Source: Lentisphaerota bacterium | Lineage (GTDB): Bacteria > Verrucomicrobiota > Kiritimatiellia > JAAZAB01 | NCBI GenBank assembly: GCA_016188985.1 | Contig: JACPGM010000119.1 | Coordinates: forward strand, 25,274-89,273 | DNA: 64,000 bases | Direction: 5' to 3' | Part shown: positions 25,352 through 34,933 of the stretch, piece after piece | How the letters are laid out: the number at the start of each line of letters is the position of its first letter | How positions within the stretch are numbered: the stretch's first letter is position 1 | Notes under the pieces: generated by a model | Databases searched by the model: none | Seen by the model: the letters and a program-made list of their open reading frames with translations, nothing else | What the model was told of the DNA's origin: nothing | Position numbers and translations under genes: made by a program

Positions 25352-27088
25352 ATCAATCCTTTAAAATTGGCGCGTCGGTTCTGGCATATCCGCCGGCATC
25401 ATGGTTTGGGGCAAGCGCTGCGCTTGACCATTGTCAAACTGATTCGCGTATGTGGTTTTTTTAAAACCGGGCTTGGACTGGCGCCTAAGTTCCCGCCGCC
25501 GAAATCATCAAACGCCGAGGCTTATCTCCCCTTGCTGAAGATTCGTCCGTTCGTTTCCGTTATTATGCCCGTGTATAATTCGGCCTGGCTAAGCGCGGCG
25601 GTGGGAAGCGTTCTGGAGCAGAGTTACAACAACTTTGAATTAATCCTGGTGGACGATCAGTCTACCGATCCGCAGACCTTGGCCGCCCTCACTGAGGCGG
25701 CCGGCAAACCGCAGGTGAAACTGATTCGCAACGCGCATAATCTGGGTGTCAGCGGCGCAACCAACGTTGGCATTGCCCACAGCCGAGGCGACTATATTGC
25801 CTTCATGGACCATGATGACTTGCTGCATCCGGACACGTTAGCGACGTTTGTCCGGGCGGTAAATGACGGTCATGATGAAGATGTGTTCTTCACCGACGAA
25901 TACGTGATCGACGGCAAAGATTTTATGATTGGACAGATACGTAAATATCCCATTACGCTCGATCTGCTGCTTTCCTGCAACGCGGTGCTGCATTTTGTCA
26001 TCATCAAACGCGCAGCCTTGGAGCGCCTCGGCCCATTAAATTCAAATTATGACGGCGCCCAGGATCACGACCTCATGTTGCGGGCTTTAGAGCGCGGGCT
26101 GCGCTTCTACCACTTACCGCTGCTGCTCTATGCCTGGCGCGTCCATCAGGCGGCTACCTCCAATGATATTCGTTCGTTCAACCAACGCGCGCCGCAGCAA
26201 TGGCCGAAATCCTACCTCAACGGTAAAAAAGCCATTCAAGCCTATCTTGACCGCCAGGCGATCAGGGCCACCATCACCGATGACGCCTTCTGCTGGTACC
26301 GGGTCAAGTATGAGCTGCCGGAAGCGCACGATGAAGTTGCCATAATTATTCCCTTCAAAGATCAGGCAAACTATCTGCAACGCCTTTTGGAAAGCCTGAA
26401 AAAAACAACCTATGCTCCCTTTGTTATTTATCTGGTGGACAACCGATCGGAGCAGGCCGAAACAAGGGCTTATCTGGCATCACTACCCATCAGCCCAACC
26501 GGAGGGCTACGCTTACTGACGTTTGACGAGCCGTTTAATTTCTCCCGTTTGCACAACTGGGCGGTCAGGCAAATCCCCAACGAACTGTTGGTGTTTCTAA
26601 ACAACGACGCGGAGATTCAACGCGGCGACTGGCTGGAAGCCATGCTGGAGCATATCTATCGCGAGAAAGTCGGCGCTGTGGGCTGCCGGCTCATCTACCC
26701 GAATGGGACGCTTCAGCACGGCGGCATGATATTCCGGACTGACGTGTATCATTGCGCCATGAATCTCTACCGCGATGAAAGCTATTACACACGGGTACAA
26801 CGGGAGGTAAGCGGTGTGACCGCCGCTTGCCTGCTGATCCGCAAGTCAGTGTTTCAAGCGGTAGGTGGCTTCGACGAAGTTCGCTTCCCGATTGCCTTCA
26901 ACGATGCCGACCTCTGCTTAAAAATAATCAAGGCCGGCTACAAGATAATGTACACGCCCTTTGCCGAACTTATTCATCATCACTCGGCTTCCCGCGCACA
27001 GCAAGAAGAAAGTTACGAGAAGTGGGCGCTCTTTAGTCAATACGCCGGCCCCTCGCTCATGATTGACCGGTATTATCACCTGTCGTGA
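25349..27088 (+). CDS. Glycosyltransferase with two family 2 domains
   Basis: 579 residues, probably cytoplasmic or membrane-associated. The first GT-A domain (about residues 70-280) has VSVIMPVYNSAW, LVDDQSTDPQT and the metal-binding acidic run MDHDDLLHPD. The second (about 330-579) has VAIIIPFKDQANYL, LVDNRSEQAET and FLNNDAE. Tandem GT2 proteins of this type usually build O-antigen or rhamnan-like glycans with two transfer activities. The donor sugar is unknown. It begins the polysaccharide region and initiates at TTG. Confidence 0.82.
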   Translation: MINPLKLARRFWHIRRHHGLGQALRLTIVKLIRVCGFFKTGLGLAPKFPPPKSSNAEAYLPLLKIRPFVSVIMPVYNSAWLSAAVGSVLEQSYNNFELILVDDQSTDPQTLAALTEAAGKPQVKLIRNAHNLGVSGATNVGIAHSRGDYIAFMDHDDLLHPDTLATFVRAVNDGHDEDVFFTDEYVIDGKDFMIGQIRKYPITLDLLLSCNAVLHFVIIKRAALERLGPLNSNYDGAQDHDLMLRALERGLRFYHLPLLLYAWRVHQAATSNDIRSFNQRAPQQWPKSYLNGKKAIQAYLDRQAIRATITDDAFCWYRVKYELPEAHDEVAIIIPFKDQANYLQRLLESLKKTTYAPFVIYLVDNRSEQAETRAYLASLPISPTGGLRLLTFDEPFNFSRLHNWAVRQIPNELLVFLNNDAEIQRGDWLEAMLEHIYREKVGAVGCRLIYPNGTLQHGGMIFRTDVYHCAMNLYRDESYYTRVQREVSGVTAACLLIRKSVFQAVGGFDEVRFPIAFNDADLCLKIIKAGYKIMYTPFAELIHHHSASRAQQEESYEKWALFSQYAGPSLMIDRYYHLS

Positions 27089-27148
27089 AGCCTACCTGGC
27101 CGATTTTGTTATAACCACGAACTGGTTGCCTCAAACGAAAGCTGGCCT

Positions 27149-28117
27149 TCATTTAAGCAAGCGCTCAAGCCCACGACGGCGGCCGCTACCAGGCGGGAAA
27201 CAAGCATCTATCCAGCGGCCGACTTTCTGGGCCAATTGCCATCCGCGGGTGGCTTTCATGGCGCTGATTTCCTGGCGCAGGTGCACGATTTCGCCATGAT
27301 ATTGGCGCACGACCTGCCGCTGATGCTCAATAAGTTCAAAAAGCCCCGGCACCGTAGTGATGTGTTTTCGGTAACGGTCTCTATAACGGTAACAGCGCTC
27401 ACGGCCAAAGACATACGCTTGAAAAGCCTCATCCATGGCTTGGTAACGGCTGATGGTTTCTGGAGCAAGCCCAAAACGCTCCAGCAGCCCAGCCAGCGGC
27501 AGCCAGACCTCAAGTCCGAATTCCTTATTCTTCTCATAAAAATAAAACAGGCTCCGAAACAGGATGAACGAAACCGGCAGGCAACCCGCGAACACCCATT
27601 CATGGTCAATGAGATAATATTTTCCGCCGTCTCTAAGAATATTTTCAAATAGCGGGTCGGCCAGCGCCGGGGTAAGAAAGGGGCCCAGGCCAGAGAGGTC
27701 CGCCGCAGAGTCAAGAGCGAACACTTGCTGCAGCTCCTCGCTCCATACCGGTTCTGGAACTGTGGCAAAAGCGTCATTCAGCAAGGCAACGTAGTCGCTG
27801 ATGATATTCAGAAACTGCCGTTTATCGCGCTTCAGGAAGGCGTCGCCAAGCAAAGCATCCATACTGCGGCCTTCCACAAAATCGAAGCGCAGGGTTTGTT
27901 CGTCAACGACAGTAACATCCGGCAAACGCAGCCGGTCGCCCTGCAGGCTTTTTCGGATAGGAGCAGTCTCTTCATAAAGACGACTGAGATGCGGAACGGC
28001 CTGGGCAACAAGCGCTTTTTTCATAACAAATTTTCGGCCGTGGTCTTGCCAGACCGAGGTTGCAACCTGAAAACGCTCCAGGCGGTGACGATTATATCTT
28101 ATGTACAGCAAGTTCAT
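27149..28117 (-). CDS. Kinase-like protein with C-terminal coiled coil, polysaccharide region
   Basis: 322 residues from the ATG at 28117. The N-terminal two thirds resemble the protein-kinase-like fold of lipopolysaccharide kinases: a lysine-containing strand KFVMKKALVAQA, the helix-loop LRFDFVEGRSMDALL and a DFG-like YYLIDHEWVF. The HxD catalytic loop is not obvious. The C-terminal end (LIEHQRQVVRQYHGEIVHLRQEISAMKATRGWQ) is likely coiled coil, a tail often seen on glycan-assembly proteins. It is on the minus strand, convergent with the GT2 gene. The family assignment is tentative. Confidence 0.45.
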   Translation of the reverse strand: MNLLYIRYNRHRLERFQVATSVWQDHGRKFVMKKALVAQAVPHLSRLYEETAPIRKSLQGDRLRLPDVTVVDEQTLRFDFVEGRSMDALLGDAFLKRDKRQFLNIISDYVALLNDAFATVPEPVWSEELQQVFALDSAADLSGLGPFLTPALADPLFENILRDGGKYYLIDHEWVFAGCLPVSFILFRSLFYFYEKNKEFGLEVWLPLAGLLERFGLAPETISRYQAMDEAFQAYVFGRERCYRYRDRYRKHITTVPGLFELIEHQRQVVRQYHGEIVHLRQEISAMKATRGWQLAQKVGRWIDACFPPGSGRRRGLERLLK

Positions 28118-28240
28118 AAAGCGGCATTGTAGCACGGTTACTACAAAATGATAGCCCCTTTGAAATTAACCGATTGGCTTTGCCCTGCCAGTATATATAT
28201 TAGTCCCCGCTGGTTTTCAGAAGCTAAACCATTTTAAATA

Positions 28241-30139
28241 ATGCCCATCACAATGAAACCCGGAGCATATCCAAGCGCAGACAATAGCAGATGCAATTAC
28301 CGTTTCTATATCCTGCTGGTTTTGCTGTTGCTGATCATTCTGGGGTCCAAGCTATGGCTCATCCGGCAGGCCGGCACTGACCTGCCGGACTGGGACCAGT
28401 GGGACGGCGAGGGCGGCAATCTGCTCATGCCGTTTTTCCATGGCAAGTTGTCCTTCTGGGATTTGTTTAAGGCGCATAACGAGCACCGTATCTTATTTCA
28501 TCGTCTGCTCTGCCTGGCCACGGTCCTGCTCAACGGTCAGTGGGATGCCAGGGTGGAAATGGTCGCCGGCGCGCTGATTCACACCCTGACGGCGCTCGCG
28601 CTGTTCTGGATCCTGGTCAGGCTGGCCGGGGCGCGTATGAGCGACTGGATTTTCCTGCAGATCGCCGTGGCGTTTGCCATGCCTTTTTGGGAAAACACCT
28701 TGTCCGGGTTTCAATCGCAGTTTTATTTTCTCCTGCTCTTATCCATCGTATCCATGGCCCTGCTGGTGCTGAACCGGCCCTTTACCTGGCAATGGTTAGC
28801 GGGACTGTTGCTGGCTTTCCTGTGTCTATTCACCATGGCATCGGGAGTCCTCGCGGCCTGCGCCGCGTTCGCACTGCTGCTGGTCAGATTTTTGAAAGAC
28901 CGCCGCGACACACGCCAATTCATCGGGGTGGCTCTGGCCTTTCTGCTAATCATCGGCGTGGCCTTACTGTTCAAGGTTTCCGTGCCGGATCATGAGCGTT
29001 TGAAGGCTCAATCCATCACGGAATTCATAGATACCTTAGGCAAAAACCTGGCTTGGCCTAATTCTTTTTTCCCGCCGCTTGCCTTTTTTAATTTTCTCCC
29101 CCTGGCTGTGCTGGGCTTGGTTTACCTGCAATCAAAAGCCAAAGACCAGCGGGCCGAGGAAATGACGCTGGTTTTAGGCATCTGGGGTAGCCTGCAGGCC
29201 GCGGCAATTGCCTACGCACGCGGCGCGGATGGTTCCGCCTCAGCATGGCGCTACATGGACCTGTTGAGCATCGGCATGATTGCCAACGGCATGAGCATCG
29301 TTGTCCTGTTTTCTCGTTTTGAGGGTAAAACGCTTCTGGTCAGATTCGGCGCAGCCTTGTCCGCGGCCTGGGCCATAGCCTGCGGCCTGGGGCTCTATTC
29401 GCTCTCGGAGCGCGCGCTGGACAGCGATATTCCCCGGCATAAATTCTTCGCGGAAAAACGCGTCGAGCATGTGCGGGCTTTCGTGGCCAGTGATGATATG
29501 GCCGATTTGACGAACCAGCCCGAAAAGGAAATCCCGTTCCCGGACCCGCAGTATCTGGCCTACGTCCTGCGCGATGTGTACATAAGAACACTTCTACCGG
29601 CCAGCGTGCGTCCGGCATTACACGTTCGCCAGCAAAACCCCGCCGAGGACGCCTTCATCCCTGGCGGTATCCCCCCGGAGTTTCCGGCTCCGGGCTCGGG
29701 TGAAACCTGCTGGGGTTCATATTCCCGGGAGGAGGGCCGGGCCGAGGGAACCTTCGAGAGCCTGCCGCTCCACCCCCTGCCGATGAGACTCCTTAAGTTC
29801 GAACTGGCCGGCTGGCTGGGGACGGGCTACCAGGAACTGAAACTTATCGCCGTTGATTCCGGGCGGGAAACAGTCGTACACCCGCGGCACCCGGCCCTGC
29901 TCGGCTGGCAGCCGTTATATCTCAGAGCGCCGGCGGGCAAATTCCGCATCGTTGCCACGGATGATCACGACCGCCGCTGGTTCGCTTTCAAGGAACCCAA
30001 GGAAACGGGCTATTACTCTTACCTCGCGGACCGCGCCGTGGCGTTGGGCAAGCATTTATTCTTTATCGGGCTGTTCACTGCCGTTTTTATCTTTCTCGCG
30101 GCGTATTTCAATAAGCTCGCCTATCGTAAAACCACATGA
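28241..30139 (+). CDS. GT-C-like integral membrane protein with C-terminal beta domain
   Basis: 632 residues. About ten helices fill residues 25-400, with an acidic first loop (DLPDWDQWDGEG) and a conserved NEHRILFHR in the second, a layout like GT-C glycosyltransferases whose catalytic Asp sits in the first external loop. Residues about 440-590 form a soluble, beta-rich domain ending WFAFKEP, then a last helix. A shorter paralogue lies at 40424-41965 and shares the LNGQWDAR..E..V.ALLH segment. The substrate is unknown. Confidence 0.55.
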   Translation: MPITMKPGAYPSADNSRCNYRFYILLVLLLLIILGSKLWLIRQAGTDLPDWDQWDGEGGNLLMPFFHGKLSFWDLFKAHNEHRILFHRLLCLATVLLNGQWDARVEMVAGALIHTLTALALFWILVRLAGARMSDWIFLQIAVAFAMPFWENTLSGFQSQFYFLLLLSIVSMALLVLNRPFTWQWLAGLLLAFLCLFTMASGVLAACAAFALLLVRFLKDRRDTRQFIGVALAFLLIIGVALLFKVSVPDHERLKAQSITEFIDTLGKNLAWPNSFFPPLAFFNFLPLAVLGLVYLQSKAKDQRAEEMTLVLGIWGSLQAAAIAYARGADGSASAWRYMDLLSIGMIANGMSIVVLFSRFEGKTLLVRFGAALSAAWAIACGLGLYSLSERALDSDIPRHKFFAEKRVEHVRAFVASDDMADLTNQPEKEIPFPDPQYLAYVLRDVYIRTLLPASVRPALHVRQQNPAEDAFIPGGIPPEFPAPGSGETCWGSYSREEGRAEGTFESLPLHPLPMRLLKFELAGWLGTGYQELKLIAVDSGRETVVHPRHPALLGWQPLYLRAPAGKFRIVATDDHDRRWFAFKEPKETGYYSYLADRAVALGKHLFFIGLFTAVFIFLAAYFNKLAYRKTT

Positions 30140-30177
30140 TATAAGTTTTGCGATTCGTCCGGACGGCGGCTCCTTTT

Positions 30178-31266
30178 ATGCGCCCCAAACAAACCAAAAA
30201 GAAATGTCTGGTGACCGGCTCCTCAGGATTGATCGGCTCGGAAGTCTGCCGCTTCTTTCACCAGCGCGGGTTCGAGGTTCACGGAATAGATAACAACCAG
30301 CGGGCAGTATTTTTTGGTCCGCAGGGTGACACGCGCTGGAACCAGCAACGGCTAAGCAGATGTCTGCCCGGCTACAACCATCATGAGCTTGATATCCGCG
30401 ACCGGGCAGGGATTCTCAAACTGGTCGGGAAACTGAAGCCCGCGGTAATCATCCATTCCGCTGCTCAGCCCTCGCACGACCTCGCGGCGGCCATCCCCTT
30501 CGACGATTTCGACACTAACGCCGTGGGAACCCTTAACCTGATCGAGGCCGCGCGGCGCTCGTGCCCGGAAGCACCATTTATCCATATGTCCACCAACAAG
30601 GTCTACGGCGATGGGCCCAACCTAATCAAACTGAAAGAATTGCCGACCCGTTGGGAATACGACGACCCGGCCTACGCTCACGGCATCCCGGAAACTTTTT
30701 CCATTGACCAGTCCAAACATTCGCTGTTCGGCGCCTCGAAGGTCGCTTCCGATATTGTCGTGCAGGAATACGGGCGGTATTTCAACATGCCGACTTGCTG
30801 CTTGCGCGGCGGCTGTCTGACCGGCCCCAATCACGCGGGCGTCGAGTTGCACGGTTTCCTGAGTTTTCTCGTCAAGTGCAACCTGGAGGGCCGGGAATAC
30901 AAGGTCTTCGGCTACAAGGGCAAGCAGGTGCGCGACAACATCCATGCCGAGGACGTGGCCGCCTTCATGTACGCATTTTACGAAGCGCCGCGCTACGGCG
31001 AGGTCTATAACCTCGGCGGAGGCAAGGATAACTCCTGCTCGATTCTCGAAGCCTTCAAGCTCTCTGAGCAATACACCGGCAAGCGCCAACGTTTCACCTA
31101 CCTGGAACAGAACCGGATTGGGGACCATATCTGTTACTATAGCGATTTGCGCAAGATGAAGGCCCATTACCCGGGTTGGGCCATCCGTAAAAACTTACCC
31201 ACAATTTTTAAAGAAATCGTCAAGTCCTGGCAGCAACGCCTCAACAAGACGCGCGTTAATCCATGA
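30178..31266 (+). CDS. NAD-dependent sugar-nucleotide epimerase (SDR extended family)
   Basis: 362 residues. The Rossmann signature is GSSGLIGS near the N-terminus; the catalytic Tyr/Lys pair is not in the plain YxxxK form but near [10 protein letters not shown], so Phe replaces Tyr in that register. HSAAQPSHD and [10 protein letters not shown] are typical of the CDP-tyvelose/paratose 2-epimerase branch. I start at the ATG at 30178; the track uses a TTG ten codons earlier. It overlaps the next epimerase gene by 4 bases, so the two may act on consecutive intermediates. Confidence 0.75.
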   Translation: MRPKQTKKKCLVTGSSGLIGSEVCRFFHQRGFEVHGIDNNQRAVFFGPQGDTRWNQQRLSRCLPGYNHHELDIRDRAGILKLVGKLKPAVIIHSAAQPSHDLAAAIPFDDFDTNAVGTLNLIEAARRSCPEAPFIHMSTNKVYGDGPNLIKLKELPTRWEYDDPAYAHGIPETFSIDQSKHSLFGASKVASDIVVQEYGRYFNMPTCCLRGGCLTGPNHAGVELHGFLSFLVKCNLEGREYKVFGYKGKQVRDNIHAEDVAAFMYAFYEAPRYGEVYNLGGGKDNSCSILEAFKLSEQYTGKRQRFTYLEQNRIGDHICYYSDLRKMKAHYPGWAIRKNLPTIFKEIVKSWQQRLNKTRVNP

Positions 31267-32342
31267 AAATACTCATCACGGGCATCTGCGGGTTTGTGGG
31301 CCGGCTCCTGGCGCTCGGGCTTCTTGAGCACAAACCCGGGTTGAAGATCATCGGGTTAGACAATCTTGTGCGGCCCGGCAGCGAGCTCTTCCGCCGTACC
31401 TGGAAAACACACGGGGTCGCATTCCATCACGGCGATATTCGCAGTCCGAGCGACCTTGAAAATCTGCCGGAGTGCGACTGGATTCTCGATGCCGCGGCCA
31501 ACCCGAGCGTGCTGGCCGGCGTTGATGGCAAGACCAGCTCTCGCCAATTGGTCGAGCACAACCTACAGGGCACAATCAACCTGCTGGAATTATGCAAGCA
31601 ATGGTCAGCCGGTTTTATCATGCTCAGTACCAGCCGCGTCTATTCCATCAGCGCCCTGGCCGCGCTTCCCATGAAAATCAAAAACCGAGCTTTTGTGCCG
31701 GCCCCGGCAAGTCTTAAGCTCAGCGGCGTAACGCCCGCAGGGATCACCGAGGAATTTCCCAGCGAGCCGCCGCTTTCCTTCTACGGAACGGCGAAAAAAG
31801 CTTCGGAGACGCTGGCTTTGGAATATGGCAGCGCTTTTGATTTGCCCGTCTGGATCAACCGCTGCGGGGTCATGGCCGGCGCCGGGCAGTTTGGCAAGCC
31901 GGATCAGGGCATTTTTTCATTCTGGATCCATTCCTGGCGCCAAAGGAAACCTATGGCTTACATCGGCTTCAAGGGCGCCGGCTGCCAAGTCCGCGACTGC
32001 CTTCATCCGCTTGATCTTGTTCCGCTACTGATCCGGCAAATGCAAGGCAAACGCCGAGAGGTTCCCGCGGTGCTGAACACCAGCGGCGGCATGGCCAACA
32101 GCATCTCGCTGGCGCAGCTCAGTGCCTGGTGCGCGGAGAGGTTCGGCCCGCGTAAGATATCCGCTAAGCCGGCCAACCGGCCCTACGATGTTCCCTGGCT
32201 GGTGCTCAACTCGCGGCGCGCGCAACAAGCCTGGAACTGGGCGCCCGCCACCAGCCTGGAAAAGATTTTTGAGGAGATTGCCAGGCAGGCCGAACAACAA
32301 CCAGGCTGGCTGGAACTTTCCGAAGATGAGCCGCCGCGATGA
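31263..32342 (+). CDS. NAD-dependent sugar-nucleotide epimerase/dehydratase, second copy
   Basis: 359 residues. It opens [17 protein letters not shown] with a GxxGxxG nucleotide-binding motif; STSRVYS and [11 protein letters not shown] supply the Ser and YxxxK catalytic residues. [21 protein letters not shown] and [19 protein letters not shown] match CDP-paratose 2-epimerase-like enzymes, close to the preceding gene's family. It overlaps both neighbours by ATGA, so the two epimerases and the GT2 form a coupled operon. Confidence 0.78.
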   Translation: MKILITGICGFVGRLLALGLLEHKPGLKIIGLDNLVRPGSELFRRTWKTHGVAFHHGDIRSPSDLENLPECDWILDAAANPSVLAGVDGKTSSRQLVEHNLQGTINLLELCKQWSAGFIMLSTSRVYSISALAALPMKIKNRAFVPAPASLKLSGVTPAGITEEFPSEPPLSFYGTAKKASETLALEYGSAFDLPVWINRCGVMAGAGQFGKPDQGIFSFWIHSWRQRKPMAYIGFKGAGCQVRDCLHPLDLVPLLIRQMQGKRREVPAVLNTSGGMANSISLAQLSAWCAERFGPRKISAKPANRPYDVPWLVLNSRRAQQAWNWAPATSLEKIFEEIARQAEQQPGWLELSEDEPPR

Positions 32343-33142
32343 ACCCTAAACCACTCCACCTGCTTTCCGTCGTCATCCCCGTGCAAAACGAGGAAGGCTG
32401 TATCGGTTCAACGATCGAGCATCTGCACCTGGAGTTGAAACTCAAGAATATCCCGCACGAAATCGTCGCGGTTGATGACGGCAGCAGCGACCAGAGCTGG
32501 CAGATCCTGACCGCGCTGCAGGCCAGGGTGCCGGTCCTCGTCCCCCTGCAGAACACGCACCGGCACGGCTTTGGGCGCGCCATCATCTTCGGGCTGGATC
32601 ACATGCAAGGCGACGCGGCGGTGATCATGATGGCCGATGAATCCGACGATTGCCGCGACGTGGTGCGCTACTGGAACAAGCTCAACGAGGGTTATGACTG
32701 CGTTTTCGGCAGCCGGTTCATCAAGGGGGGCGGGACCATTGATTACCCCTGGTTTAAGATGATTCTGAACCGGATAGCCAACACGTTTCTGATGATCATG
32801 TTCCGCATACCTTTCAATGACGTGACCAACGCCTTCAAGGCCTACCGGCGCGACGCCATTGATGGCTGCCGCCCGCTGATCGCGCCGCATTTCAACCTGA
32901 CCGTGGAGTTGCCGTTAAAGGCGATCGTGCGCGGCTATTCCTGGACGGTGATCCCGATCACCTGGCGCAACCGCCGCACGGGCGAGGCCAAGCTGAAGAT
33001 CAAGGAGATGGGCAGCCGCTACCTGTTCATCTGCCTCTACCTCTGGCTGGAAAAGTATTTCAGCATGGGCGACTACAAGCGCAATCCCCCGCCCTCCTTT
33101 ATTAAGCCTCCCGCCGATTCCAAAGCCGCAAAAAAGGCCTGA
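32339..33142 (+). CDS. Family 2 glycosyltransferase, dolichol-phosphate-mannose synthase type
   Basis: 267 residues, one GT-A domain with no clear membrane tail. LSVVIPVQNEEGC and AVDDGSSDQSW bind the nucleotide sugar; MADESDDCRDV holds the metal-binding acidic residues. TNAFKAYRRD and WRNRRTGEAKLK are typical of polyprenyl-phosphate glycosyltransferases. It probably charges undecaprenyl phosphate with a sugar for use by GT-C enzymes in this region. It is third in the epimerase operon. Confidence 0.8.
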   Translation: MNPKPLHLLSVVIPVQNEEGCIGSTIEHLHLELKLKNIPHEIVAVDDGSSDQSWQILTALQARVPVLVPLQNTHRHGFGRAIIFGLDHMQGDAAVIMMADESDDCRDVVRYWNKLNEGYDCVFGSRFIKGGGTIDYPWFKMILNRIANTFLMIMFRIPFNDVTNAFKAYRRDAIDGCRPLIAPHFNLTVELPLKAIVRGYSWTVIPITWRNRRTGEAKLKIKEMGSRYLFICLYLWLEKYFSMGDYKRNPPPSFIKPPADSKAAKKA

Positions 33143-33569
33143 TGAGTGCTCGGTCATTGCGCCGGTGTTTGGCAACAAACTGCCTAAGGCGGCCTTTGGC
33201 CGCAACCCAATTTATTTTTATCACCTTCAGTTGTCCATCGCAGGGCGAATTTCGTTTGAAAAAGACGGCGGTGATTCCGGCCCATCTGCGGGCTTTCCGC
33301 CCTCACGCATACACGAGTATAGCGCTTCGCGCGGCGCACCCGCATCTGAGCCGGACTGACCTTGCTTTTTCAAATCCGCCGCTGGCGGAAGCGAAATTCA
33401 CCCTGCCCCCATGCCACGTAACCGCGGCGGTTGCGTGGTGAACCCTGGCCTGCGGCAGGGCAAAGCTGCGGCTTGCCAATTTTACAAAGCCATGGGCATG
33501 ACTGAGCAGGCAAAACTTCTCCGCAAAAGTGTGTCATGTTTTAACGGAACGGTCTAATAGACTCCGGAT
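33143..33569. other. Non-coding gap, no supported gene
   Basis: About 430 bases between the GT2 operon and the sulfatase-maturase gene. Short ORFs here (33142-33441) have no ribosome site and unnatural composition. Weak palindromes such as CCGCGGCGG and CCTGGCCTGCGGCAGGG are present, but no full repeat copy or RNA gene is recognised. Confidence 0.5.
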
Positions 33570-33598
33570 TTGACAGTCTGCCTTTATTTGCTTATGTT
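33570..33598 (+). promoter_or_regulatory. Candidate sigma-70 promoter for anSME-sulfatase
   Basis: TTGACA (33570-33575), exactly 17 bases, TATGTT (33593-33598). It lies 61 bases upstream of the maturase ATG. The minus-10 hexamer is the same as in the candidate promoter at 25248, which slightly supports both. Confidence 0.5.
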
Positions 33599-33658
33599 GG
33601 CTCTACTTTGTTGCATAATTCATGGGGACAAAGTCTCTAAGGCGTCGCCAGTCAATAA

Positions 33659-34894
33659 ATGAATAAACCATTCTCATTGCTCATTAAGCCGGCCGGGCCG
33701 GACTGCAACCTGGAGTGTGCGTATTGCTTTTATCGCAGCCGCGGGGCGTTGTTTCCCGAGACGCCCATGCATCGCATGAGCATGGATATCCTGGAGAAGG
33801 TAATCGCCAGCTATATGGCCACGGACCAGCCCGTGTATGCCTTTGCCTGGCAGGGTGGCGAACCGTTGTTAATGGGCCTGGATTTTTTCCAGTCGGTCAT
33901 CCAGCTCCAGAAGCGTTTTGGCCGCAACGGCGCGGTGGCGCAGAATAGCTTGCAAACCAACGGCCTGCTGATAACCGACGAACTGGCCAAACATTTTTTT
34001 CAATATCGTTTCCTGCTGGGTGTAAGTCTTGACGGCCCCGAATCCATTCATAACATCTACCGGGTCAATGCCGCCGGCGCGGGGTCTTTTGCGGCCGTCT
34101 GGCGCGGGATTGAGTGTCTGCGGCGGCAGGGGGTGGATTTTAATATTCTCACGCTCGTGACGCAGGCCAACGTGCGGCAAGGCTCCGCGGTGTATGGTTA
34201 TCTGCGCGACCAGGGTTTGCATTTCCATCAATATATTCCCTGTGTGGAAGCGGATGAGCGCGGCGCGTTGGCGAACTTCAGCATTATGGGTGAAGCGTGG
34301 GGCGAGTTCCTGTGCGCAGTATATGATGAGTGGATCAAGGACGATACGCGGCGCGTATCGGTGCGGCTGTTTGATTCTATTCTCAACCTCCTGGTAGATG
34401 GCCGCAAGGTTGATTGCACCATGCGTGCGGCCTGCGACACCTATGTAGTGGTGGAACATAATGGCGCCATTTATCCGTGCGATTTCCACGTTGATTCCAA
34501 ATGGCGCCTGGGTAATATCCGGGAGACTTCCTGGGAGCAAGTGTTCACGCAAAGCGTCTATCGGCAGTTCATTCATCAGAAAAGCGAGTGGAACGAAACC
34601 TGTTCGGTTTGTCAATGGCGGCGGCTGTGCGCGGGCGACTGCCTGAAGCACCGCGCGAATCCCGCCGGCAGCCCGCGCGCGCTCAGCCGGCTATGCGCCG
34701 GTTGGAAACTCTTTTTTGCTCACACGCACCGAGGCTTCGAACAGTTGGCTGACCAGATCCGACAAGAACGCGCGCAGCCTGGGATTGCAGCGGCCAAGCC
34801 TACGAGCAACAAACCGGGACGCAACGACTATTGCCCCTGCGGCAGCGGGTTGAAATATAAAAAATGCTGTCTGCGCGTGCCGGCCGCAGTCTGA
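33659..34894 (+). CDS. Anaerobic sulfatase-maturating enzyme with C-terminal SEC-C motif
   Basis: 411 residues. CNLECAYC is the radical SAM CX3CX2C cluster site; WQGGEPLL and TNGLLI follow as in anSME. The C-terminal half has the SPASM cysteines (CTMRAAC, YPCDF, CSVCQWRRLCAGDC) for two auxiliary FeS clusters. The last 25 residues, GRNDYCPCGSGLKYKKCC, are a SEC-C zinc motif, an extra not part of the usual enzyme. It oxidises an active-site Cys or Ser of sulfatases to formylglycine in the cytoplasm, and a Cys-type sulfatase gene follows 39 bases downstream. Confidence 0.88.
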   Translation: MNKPFSLLIKPAGPDCNLECAYCFYRSRGALFPETPMHRMSMDILEKVIASYMATDQPVYAFAWQGGEPLLMGLDFFQSVIQLQKRFGRNGAVAQNSLQTNGLLITDELAKHFFQYRFLLGVSLDGPESIHNIYRVNAAGAGSFAAVWRGIECLRRQGVDFNILTLVTQANVRQGSAVYGYLRDQGLHFHQYIPCVEADERGALANFSIMGEAWGEFLCAVYDEWIKDDTRRVSVRLFDSILNLLVDGRKVDCTMRAACDTYVVVEHNGAIYPCDFHVDSKWRLGNIRETSWEQVFTQSVYRQFIHQKSEWNETCSVCQWRRLCAGDCLKHRANPAGSPRALSRLCAGWKLFFAHTHRGFEQLADQIRQERAQPGIAAAKPTSNKPGRNDYCPCGSGLKYKKCCLRVPAAV

Positions 34895-34933
34895 CGGCAT
34901 AACCCATCAACCGGGCGTTTATGTGGCAATAAA

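Noticed and set aside
33142-33441. 99-codon ORF after the GT2 operon
   Set aside because: No ribosome site, starts at the end of the GT2 gene, and its composition is unlike a protein.
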